From Diogma glabrata (taxonomy: Eukaryota > Arthropoda > Insecta > Diptera > Cylindrotomidae), in the NCBI GenBank assembly GCA_963693315.1, contig OY856188.1, forward strand, positions 152,731,064-152,795,063: a stretch of 64,000 bases of DNA, read 5' to 3'. Positions 1-8,745 of the stretch are shown here, piece after piece; the stretch's first letter is position 1, and the number at the start of each line of letters is the position of its first letter. The position numbers were made by a program, and so were the translations under genes. The notes below the pieces were generated by a model. It was given only the letters and a program-made list of their open reading frames with translations, did no database searches and was not told the DNA's origin.

Positions 1-839
1 GTTACTGTTAATGGATGATTATGTTACCTTACTGCTGCCGTAAAAACATGAGATTCACTTTACTGCCACCGTAAATAAAAATGGCGTTACTTTACAGCCG
101 CTTTGATTATACGTCAAAAATGTAAGACTTTAACCTTCTTAATAACCTTTATAACCGTTTTCCGAAAAACAATATTATAAATTCATATTAAAATTGTTTT
201 GCTAGGAGAATAATTATTTGTTTTGATAATTTGTTTTTCCTCAATTTATCCCATACATGTTGAATTAATAGGAGATTATGGTGCAAGGACGTATGCACAA
301 TTTATAGACGGTAAATCCTTGACGTTAACTTTAACTTAAACGTAACTTGAAAAACTACAAAATTTTGATTTATAGTCTGTTAGAAATTACGTATTCTTTA
401 ATGTTTGAATAATTTGGGGTTTGTAATCAATTTTGTAAATCAATCAATTCCTTAAAAGTAACAAACTAATTTTTAAATCAAAATTTAAAATAATGAAATC
501 AAAATAAACATTTGATACAAAATTTAAAATAAAAATATTCATTTTCATTTTTCGTATTACATAATTTCATGCCTCTATTGCATTTCATACTTTTGTACTT
601 TAACGTTCCTTAACATTAACGTTACCGACTATAAATCGAGCAGTAAAGCTAAAGATTTTGAACGTATGTGGAGTTTGCAAATCGCGGTGCCAGTTGAGAT
701 TTGCACCCACATTAAATCCACAATCAAAGTCGTGTACTATTTTTTATTCGCATGCAAAATATTTAAAAAAATGTAATCTAAATCAAAATTAAAAATTTGC
801 ATAGGACGTAACTATGACAACGAAATGGGGTCTGATATA

Positions 840-887
840 TACTACTGTTGATGAAAGCATAGCTTTCGAAATACGTGTCTATAGTAA
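840..887 (+). ncRNA. Hammerhead-ribozyme-like hairpin motif (left arm)
   Basis: The order is: stem I 5' strand TACTA (840-844), core CTGTTGAT (845-852), stem II GAAAGC-ATA-GCTTTC (853-867), GAAA (868-871), a short near-palindromic stem III beginning TACGT, then the stem I 3' strand TAGTA (882-886). This order matches a type I minimal hammerhead ribozyme as known from Penelope-like elements. The first core differs from the CUGANGA consensus (U where A6 is expected) and has one extra base before stem II, so activity is doubtful. The call rests on the same layout recurring elsewhere in the window with a covarying stem I. Confidence 0.4.
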
Positions 888-1125
888 AATTAAACTATTA
901 ATAACAAGAAATTGGCGTTTTTAATTTATCAGTGAAATTTATTTTAAATAAAGGGTTAAAAAGTGACACTTTACGACCCCATACTACAGTAATAAAGTAA
1001 CACTTTATTATCTAGGCAAGTAAAAATATATTATTTATTGTTAAATATATATATATTTCGGGCTAGGGCCATCTTCAGGATAATAAAACTAACAGTAATA
1101 ATTTTAATATATTTGATAGTTTTAT

Positions 1126-1162
1126 GATCCTGAAGATGGGCCTAGCCTAAAATATGTAGATA
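1126..1162 (+). ncRNA. Hammerhead-like hairpin motif, second type
   Basis: CCTGAAGAT is followed by stem GGGC-CTA-GCCT, an AAAA that corresponds to GAAA in sister copies, then ATATGTA and GATAT. CTGAAGA fits the CUGANGA hammerhead core. ATC before CTG pairs with GAT after the presumed cleavage position. An inverted copy lies at about 1041-1082 on the minus strand, so the two form a local palindrome with a roughly 45-bp loop. The mirror images in the right arm are at about 3220-3322, where one copy retains GAAA after stem II. Function is inferred only from layout. Confidence 0.3.
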
Positions 1163-1822
1163 TTTAATAATAAACAACGTATTTTAATTCAATTGAGGAA
1201 GAACAATTTAAAAACGAATATCGTCGGCTACAGAGCATTTACGTGTAACTACAATTTAGAAAAATGAAAAGCAAGCTCACAAAACGATTTATTGCGACTA
1301 AATAAGCTATTAAAAGGTTACTATCAATAATTTAAAAAAAATTTTTTTTTATTTATTGATAAACAAATTTTATTTTCAAGCTTGTTTAGAAGCGCAATAA
1401 ATCATTTTGTGAACTTCCGTCCCATTTTTCTAAAATGTACATACACGTAAATTCTTTGTAGCCGACGATATTATAAATGGTATGCAACAAATTTTAAAAT
1501 ACGATAAGATAAGCCACAACAATTTTGAGATAACTCTTAAGTCCTGGGGGCGCACTTCTCATGTTTGAACAGAGCGCAAAAATGTCTTGCACCGGCCCTG
1601 TGTGTATATTTTTTTTTCTTCTAACAATTTCAAAGAAAATATAATTATAAAAGACATAACGCTTGTAAGAACATATCGTTTCTTTCTTTGAAACATAACT
1701 TTGTGTGTGTCAATGCAAAATTTCTTTTATATTTTTTAATTCAGTTCGTTTTTCAAAAAGCGTGGTTTTTAAATTTTTTTAAACCACATTATTTCACAGA
1801 AAATACACCATAAGTAAACATA

Positions 1823-2546
1823 TACTAAGTTTATACCACCGATAGTTTATTAGAATAATAGTTTTTTGGTATTAAACTATCGATACATTGAGCGTTTATA
1901 CCACAAAATAGTATTATTCTATCTGTGGTATAAACGCTCAGAATAATATTGACTGATAGAATACGGCTACCGTATTTCAAATTTGAATATAAAATCTTAT
2001 CAATTTAAAAGTATTTCAACAAAAAATTATAATACTTATATTAATTTAAAATAAAAACTAAATTTTAAGTGATTTTGGTGTTGCACATTTTTTACAATCG
2101 CCTGAAATTGTCCATTACATTTAACGTTTTAACCGTTACAATTTTTTTGAATATACTATTATACTATCGATCAAAAGCAAAATATCAAATAACTATGTGT
2201 CAAAGTAAAAAAGTATTATTCTATCCGTTTACACCGTAATAGTTTAATAACTATTTGCTATTATTCTATTATACTACCATGATGTAAACTTAGTGATAGC
2301 AATTAAATCAGTAAATGGTTGCACTATTACAATTGTAATTATGTTATTTAAACATCCAGTGTAAAATTTTAGTACGTTTTTTACTAATTGTTCTAATTTT
2401 AAGTTCTATTTTAGGTAGATTTTATATAAAAATCTACCTATTGCAATGGGCTTCATGTCGGAATTTCGGAAAAATTTTGGTGCCAAACGACTATATATGA
2501 TAAGCGGAGACGAAAAAATAAAAAAAAAAATAATTAAATATATATA
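1823..2546. repeat. Spacer of the giant palindrome, with its own nested inverted repeats
   Basis: The loop between the two large arms is not plain filler. A block beginning ACTAAGTTTA near 1825 recurs inverted near 2258-2294, giving a nested element of about 470 bp. Inside it, 1889-1940 is a hairpin with GAGCGTTTATACCACA facing its complement. A second hairpin at 2413-2440 is built on AGGTAGATTT / AAATCTACCT. No coding sequence is supported. Confidence 0.6.
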
Positions 2547-3480
2547 TATGTTTACTTATGGTGTATTTCCTGTGAAATAATGTGGTTTAAAAAAATTTAA
2601 AAAGCACGCTTTTTGAAAAACGAACTGAAAAATATAAAAGAAATTTTTCATTGACACACACAAAGTTATGTTTCAAAAAAAGAAACGATATGTTCTTACA
2701 AGCGTTATGTCTTTTATAATTATATTTTCTTTGAAATTGTTAGAAGAAAAAAAAAATATACACACAGGACCGGTGCAAGACATTTTTGCGCTCTGTTCAA
2801 ACATGAGAAATGCGCCCCCAGGACTTAAGAGTTATCTCAAAATTGTTGTGGCTTATCTTATCGTATTTTAAAATTTGTTGCATACCATTTATAATATCGT
2901 CGGCTACAAAGCATTTACGTGTATGTACATTTTAGAAAAATGGGACGGAAGTTCACAAAATGATTTATTGCGCTTCTAAACAAGCTTGAAAATAAAATTT
3001 GTTTATCAATAAATAAAAAAATTTTTTTTAAAATTATTGATAGTAACTTTTTTTTAATAGCTTATTTAGTCGCAATAAATCGTTTTGTGAGCTTGCTTTT
3101 CATTTTTCTAAATTGTAGTTACACGTAAATGCTCTGTAGCCGACGATATTTGTTTTTAAATTGTTCTTCCTCAATTGAATTAAAATACGTTGTTTATTAT
3201 TAAATATCTACATATTTTAGGCTAGGCCCATCTTCAGGATCATAAAACTATCAAATATATTAAAATTATTACTGTTAGTTTTATTATCCTGAAGATGGCC
3301 CTAGCCCGAAATATATATATATTTAACAATAAATAATATATTTTTACTTGCCTAGATAATAAAGTGTTACTTTATTACTGTAGTATGGGGTCGTAAAGTG
3401 TCACTTTTTAACCCTTTATTTAAAATAAATTTCACTGCTAAATTAAAAACGCCCATTTCTTGTTATTAATAGTTTAATTT

Positions 3481-3527
3481 TACTATAGATACGTATTTCG
3501 AAAGCTATGCTTTCATCAACAGTAGTA
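3481..3527 (-). ncRNA. Hammerhead-like hairpin motif (right-arm mirror of 840-887)
   Basis: Read on the minus strand this repeats the left-arm motif: TACTA, CTGTTGAT, stem II GAAAGC-ATA-GCTTTC, GAAA, a palindromic ATACGTAT stem III and TAGTA. Stem III is a better palindrome here than in the left arm, so the two arms have diverged at that point. The reservations about the non-consensus core apply here too. Confidence 0.38.
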
Positions 3528-4524
3528 TATATCAGACCCCATTTCGTTGTCATAGTTACGTCCTATGCAAATTTTTAATTTTGATTTAGATTACATTTTT
3601 TTAAATATTTTGCATGCGAATAAAAAATAGTACACGACTTTGATTGTGGATTTAATGTGGGTGCAAATCTCAACTGGCACCGCGATTTGCAAACTCCACA
3701 TACGTTCAAAATCTTTAGCTTTACTGCTCGATTTATAGTCGGTAACGTTAACTTCACGTAAAGTACAAAAGTATGAAATGCAATAGAGGCATGAAATTAT
3801 GTAATACGAAAAATGAAAATGAATATTTTTATTTTAAATTTTGTATCAAATGTTTATTTTGATTTCATTATTTTAAATTTTGATTTAAAAATTAGTTTGT
3901 TACTTTTAAGGAATTAATTGATTTACAAAATTGATTACAAACCCCAAATTATTCAAACATTAAAGAATACGTAATTTCTAACAGACTATAAATCAAAATT
4001 TTGTAGTTTTTCAAGTTACGTTTAAGTTAAAGTTAACGTCAAGGATTTACCGTCTATAAATCGTGCATACGTCCTTGCACCATAATCTCCTATTAATTCA
4101 ACATATATGGGATTAATTGAGGAAAAACAAATTATCAAAACAAATAATTATTCTCCTGGCAAAACAATTTTTAATATGAATTTATATTGTTTTTCGGAAA
4201 ACAGTTATAAAGGTTATTAAGAAGGTTAAAGTCTTACTTTTTTGACGTATAATCAAAGCGGCTGTAAAGTAACGCCATTTTTATTTACGGTGGCAGTAAA
4301 GTGAATCTCATGTTTTTACGGCAGCAGTAAGGTAACATAATCATCCATTAACAGTAACATAACAAACATTCAGTAACATAATCGTTCATTTTAATCAATT
4401 AAAATCAATAAAAATTAATTTCAGAAAATTTATTACCTCATATTACCTTTTTAAATCATATTTATAATAAATTTGATGTATTAATTTCATATGTAAAAAA
4501 AGTTTAACGTTTAATACTATTTAA

Positions 4525-4630
4525 TTCGGAGCTAAAGTGACTTTTTGTGTTTGGTCTATAATTGTCGGGCTTGCTACGGTCGGCCGCCAAAATATAGACT
4601 TAAGACAAAAAGTAGCACTTCAGCTCCTAA
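4525..4630. mobile_element. Short inverted-repeat element (MITE), about 105 bp
   Basis: GGAGCTAAAGTG..ACTTTTTGT at the left end (from 4528) faces AAAAAGTAGCACTTCAGCTCC at the right end (to 4627). The imperfect terminal inverted repeat is about 35 bp, with flanking TTAATT/TAATTA. It has no coding capacity. A PIF/Harbinger or other TTA/TTAA-targeting origin is possible but the target duplication is ambiguous. Confidence 0.55.
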
Positions 4631-5008
4631 TTAAATAATATGCTATTTGCCTTCAAATAGTTTTCTTTAATTTTGTTTTTATTGCATGGACCTAATTTTT
4701 ACTATTTCATTCATTACTTTTTAAATTTATCAATTGCTAAATAAAAATTGTCTAGTTTTCTTTTCCATAGAATTTTAATATTTATTATCCGTACTCAACA
4801 TAAAAAAATACACACATTCAAAATATCATATATGTATACACGATTATAAACATCCTATTAACGACTGGTAAAGTGATAACAGCGCATTCTCTTAGCAAAA
4901 TTTAAAAACTATTTAAACACATGAAAATTCAAACGAACAGTAAGTAAAATATTAAAATTTATTCTTTTTGATTTGTTTTGGATAAATAATTTAAAAAATA
5001 TGACAATA

Positions 5009-5612
5009 TTTTGCTGCTATTGGCATATGAGTTAACGTGAGATATCGCATACCACTGGCAATAGCAGTGAGATATCACTAGCCAAGGTGATATCTTAGGG
5101 GTGCTGCCGGATGAACTGTATTCAGTCGACGGTAGCACTCTCAATCTTAGCTAATGAATATTCCTTGATGCTGGAACGCTGTAGCTTGCTCGAAGAAACG
5201 AGCCATTTATATAACTATATATCTGAGCTTTAATCATTGAAAAATATACTGCGTCCCATAATCAAGGATTATGCCATTAGCTGGACTATTGGCAAACCAA
5301 TTTTAGTTTTGTTCCTGCAAATTTGTAAAACAAATTTGCTTTTTATCTCTTATTTTATTTTTATTTTCCCTATCCTATCACGAAATATTGGCCTATGTCA
5401 TATTTTATATGTGATAGGATTTATGGTTTAGTTATCCATTATTTAACAAAAAAATATTAAAAAAAAACAAAAAAAAAACAGATTTGCGTCCATTAACATC
5501 CTTAGAACGCATGTTGTTGTGGGACCTTGGTCTTAAAAGGTTTTTATGTGTTATTGTGACACATATTGTAATGCCTACTACACATCAGATTTTATTAAAA
5601 AAAGAAAAAAAA
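5009..5612 (+). mobile_element. SINE-like composite retroelement ending in a LINE 3' tail
   Basis: Comparison with ISL2EU copy B, which lacks it, defines this insertion exactly: the sequence after GACAATA at 5008 resumes at AAAGATTTAAATT near 5617. It begins with a roughly 200-bp module (5014-5218) that is repeated at the window's right edge (63797-64000). It ends with about 95 bp homologous to the 3' tail of the LINE copies at 57.4 and 41.3 kb (CATGTTGTTG.GGGACC ... TACTACACA), then an A-rich tail. The middle (5220-5487) is unassigned. It is either a SINE-like element using the LINE machinery, or a LINE reduced to its 5' and 3' untranslated ends. It has no open frame of note. Confidence 0.65.
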
Positions 5613-5639
5613 AATAAAAGATTTAAATTAAAGTAACAA

Positions 5640-6485
5640 TTAACATTTTTTAGGTTTTCTTCTCGAGTCTGCCAATATATGCAACATTTTAAAACTTTTG
5701 CTAAGAACTGCACACAATCGGTAAAATAATTTTTAGCACATCTTGAGGAGATATTAAATAGTATAGCGGTTTGTATATTGTTCATATTAATCTTTATTCG
5801 ACACATTGCCAATATTATACTGTTTTTTGTTAGACAACCCAATATTATAGGGCTCTTCTGACCTTATTAATAAACAGCACTTATGTAACCGTTCTAACAA
5901 AGTTAGAGTTGGAATTCCAGTCATGGAATTTAATTTTTCGTCAGTATCAATAAGGAACGGTAGTTTATAAAGTTTTCTGTTTCACCATTAATTTCCACAG
6001 ATACGCCGCGCTCGTGAATGTTGAATTGAGTACCTATTCAGACTTGGTGTATGGGTGGCACCCTTCATCTTCCTTGCTGTTAGTAGGATAAATATTTCCA
6101 AAGCCATCTTCTGTTCTACTGGACGTATCAATTGATAAACTAGAAAACAAAATATAAGTACATACAAGATTTATAATTATACATTAAGTTAGTTTCAAAA
6201 TTGTACATACTTGTTAATTATATTTAACCTAAGTTTTCTTGCCTTTGGCTTTCTCGTAATTATGCTTGATTATGGTAAATTTCTGAAGGAAAAGCATTTG
6301 ATGTGATGCCCTTTTTCGTATATATTCGCCCGTGGTAATGGAATTAGAATCTGTTCTTTCTTGCTACAGAACACAAAGTTTTTGCGAATCTTTTTTCCCA
6401 TCCTTAGTACATGTTTCCATTCATTTAATGCTATTTTATTTAACATGACCTTACGGGGAATATGATACGCCGTCAATATCATATA
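5640..6485 (-). pseudogene. THAP / DDE_Tnp_4 transposase remnant, ISL2EU copy A
   Basis: Read on the minus strand from 6482, the first segment (to about 6270) resembles a THAP zinc finger: W in NEWKHVL, FVFCSKKE in place of the usual CSxHF, and NLP near the end as in the AVPT-type motif. The last segment (about 5842-5645) matches the helix-turn-helix region ahead of DDE_Tnp_4 catalytic domains, with CRIKINMNN, LFNIS and YWQTREE. Between them lies a low-similarity stretch that is open in copy B but broken here. The DDE triad is absent. Compared with copy B this copy has small indels and substitutions. Confidence 0.6.
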
Positions 6486-7048
6486 TTTTGCACTGTGGTA
6501 CGACTTAAATATGTTTTACACTGTTTTACGACCCAAATATTTCGCAGTTTTACGATTACTTTCCATTTTGCTATTTAAAATTATAAAATTGCGATTAAAT
6601 TATGATAGTTAATAGTGTTGTAACTTACATTTGAATAAATAAATACACCAATTGTTGCACAAATTTTAAAAATATTAAATTTAATATGGTTTAAATATTT
6701 TTGCGAGTAAAAATATATGGTATTTGACATATGTTTACAATTTGATGTGTTCAACTAGTTTAACATAAAATCCGCTAGAGCACATGGTGTATGTCGTCAA
6801 TAACTGATTTTGTTATTCTAATTTCAAAACTGTGCAGGCGTTTAATGTATATGTGAATAGCTTTATTCAAAATTTGATTAATACTTGTAAAAATAATATT
6901 TTGCTGCACAGAATTTCAAAACTGTTCAGACATTTTATGGTATGCAATTGACGACTGGTAAAGTGATAACAGCGCACTCTCTTAGCAAAATTTAAAAACT
7001 ATTTAAACACATCAAAATTCAAACGAACAGTAAGTAAAATATTAAAAT

Positions 7049-7960
7049 TTATTCTTTTTGATTTGTTTTGGATAAATAATTTAAAAAATATGACAATAAA
7101 AGATTTAAATTGAAGTAACAATTAACATTTTTTAGGTTTTCTTCTCGAGTCTGCCAATATATGCAACATTTTAAAACTTTTGCTAAGAACTGCACACAAT
7201 CGGTAAAATAATTTTTAGCACATCTTGAGGAGATATTAAATAGTATAGCGGTTTGTATATTGTTCATATTCATCTTTATTCGACACATTGTCAATATTAT
7301 ACTGTTTTTTTTTGAGACAACCCAATATTATAGGGCTCTTCTGACCTTATTAATAAACAGCACTTATGTAACCGTTCTAACAAAGTTAGAGTTGGAATTC
7401 CAGTTATGGAATTTAATTTTTCGTCATTATCAATAAGGAACGGTAGTTTATTAAGTTTTTCTGTTTCACCATTAATTTCCACAGATACACCGCGCTCGTG
7501 AATGTTGAATTGAGTACCTATGCAGAATTTGTGTATGGGTGGCACCCTTCATCATCCTTGCTGTTAGTAGGATAAATATTTCCAAAGCCATCTTCTGTTC
7601 TACCGGACGTATCAATTGATAAACTAGAAAACAAAATATAAGTATATACAAGGTTTATAATTATACATTAAGTTAGTTTCAAAATTGTACATACTTGTTA
7701 ATTATATTTAACCTAAGTTTTCTTGCCTTTGGCTTCCTCGTCATTATGCTTGATTGTGGTAAATTTCTGAAGGAAAAGCATTTGATGTGATGCCCCTTTT
7801 CGTATATATTCGCCCGTGGTAATGGAATTAGAATCTGTTCTTTCTTGCTACAGAACACAAAGTTTTTGCGAATCTTTTTTCCCATCCTTAGTACATGTTT
7901 CCATTCATTTAATGCTATTTTATTTAACATGACCTTATGGGGAATATGATGCATGGACAC
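7049..7960 (-). pseudogene. THAP / DDE_Tnp_4 transposase remnant, ISL2EU copy B
   Basis: The minus strand shows three open segments in order. 7960-7679 (93 codons) is THAP-like, with NEWKHVL, FVFCSKKE and an RNLP end. 7545-7297 (82 codons) is the linker region, with GVSVEINGETEKLNKLPFL. 7294-7049 (81 codons) contains the DDE_Tnp_4 helix-turn-helix, with CRIKMNMNN, LFNIS and IYWQTREEN. The segments lie in compatible order with intron-sized gaps. The sequence then runs directly into the left terminal region, so the catalytic domain was deleted before copies A and B diverged. The family assignment rests on motif recall, not a database search. Confidence 0.6.
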
Positions 7961-8498
7961 GCCGTCAATATCATATATTTTGCACTGTGGTACGACTTAA
8001 ATATGTTTTGCACAGTGGTACGACACTAATAGCGACCCAAATATTTCGCAGTTTTACGATTACTTTCCATTTTGCTATTAAAAATTATAAAATTGCGATC
8101 AAATTATAATGGATAATAGTGTTGTAACTTACATTTGAATAAATAAATACACCAATTGTTGCACAAACTTTAAAAATATTAAATTTTTTTTTTTTTTTAT
8201 TTTTAATTTATGGTTCAGGCGGTAGCCCATAACACCAAGTGTTTGAACATGAATGTCCCCGTTATTAGGATGAATAAATCTGTATTTATATCTCCGTGTC
8301 TGAGTGTTGGGTCATACGACGACTTCTGAAAATATAATCAGTAGTGTGTAATTGCCTCATCAGGGAGAGGAACGAAAATAAGATTTTTCTGCCTAATAAC
8401 GGATTAAATTATAATGATTCTATACAATAATAGTTTTTTTTTCTAGAGTGGTTCACTTTAAGCTAGTTTAGAGTCTTGGCTGAACGTATGAATTAGGT

Positions 8499-8646
8499 GA
8501 TTGGAACATGGTAACCTGTCATGAAAGGTGGGAAACAGGTCCTCCAGTACCGTCATGCGCAAGACCTTTATCAAAAATGATTAGTATCTGTCATGCCGTC
8601 GCTGGAGGAGACACTCCCCACCTTTTCATGACACTCCATGTTCCAA
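8499..8646. repeat. Long hairpin, about 147 bp
   Basis: ATTGGAACATGG at the left end and CCATGTTCCAAT at the right end are exact complements. The pairing continues inward (CCTGTCATGAAAGGTGGG against CCCACCTTTTCATGACA, then CTCCAG against CTGGAG), leaving a loop of about 55 bases. It lies inside the minus-strand retroelement. It may be a tiny MITE or a structured RNA part of that element. Confidence 0.7.
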
Positions 8647-8745
8647 TCTAGTATAGTTTTCTAATGTATTTTTAATATTAGTTTGTAATCTGTGAACAGT
8701 AATTATAATGTATAGAGGTTTTAAATTGTTTTGTTTGAATTCATT

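Larger units (their letters stand above)
1..4358. repeat. Giant inverted repeat (foldback element), arms about 1.8 kb
   Basis: The first 1.82 kb is repeated in reverse complement at about 2547-4358: base 1 pairs with 4358, and the block at 1801-1820 pairs with 2549-2568. The arms are very similar, with scattered substitutions and small indels, and they enclose a spacer of about 0.72 kb. Position 1 is already inside the left arm, so the left terminus and any target duplication are outside the window. The right arm ends near GTTACTGTTA read inward at 4349-4358. The arms hold no convincing coding sequence; the short open frames there are mirror images of each other. Both arms contain internal hairpins with hammerhead-like motifs. 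It may be a non-autonomous foldback or Penelope-like derivative; the class is not proven. Confidence 0.9.
4859..6799 (-). mobile_element. ISL2EU-like DNA transposon, copy A (internally deleted, interrupted)
   Basis: The ends are TAACGAC... (4859) and ...GTCGTCA (6799), flanked on both sides by AT (4857-4858 and 6800-6801). This matches copy B (6949-13068), which ends TGACGAC/GTCGTCA with the same AT duplication. After subtracting the 604-bp insertion at 5009-5612 the element is about 1.34 kb, the same as copy B without its insertion. On the minus strand it carries a THAP-like zinc finger followed by the N-terminal helix-turn-helix part of a DDE_Tnp_4 transposase. That pairing is characteristic of ISL2EU elements. 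The catalytic region is missing, so this is a non-autonomous deletion derivative. Confidence 0.75.

Noticed and set aside
2668..2871. 67-codon open frame in the right arm of the giant palindrome
   Set aside because: The mirror region in the left arm is not open in the matching frame and no domain is visible; AT-rich chance frame.
5014..5218. tRNA or 5S-derived SINE head
   Set aside because: I could not find convincing A and B boxes or a cloverleaf in this module; left as an unidentified head.
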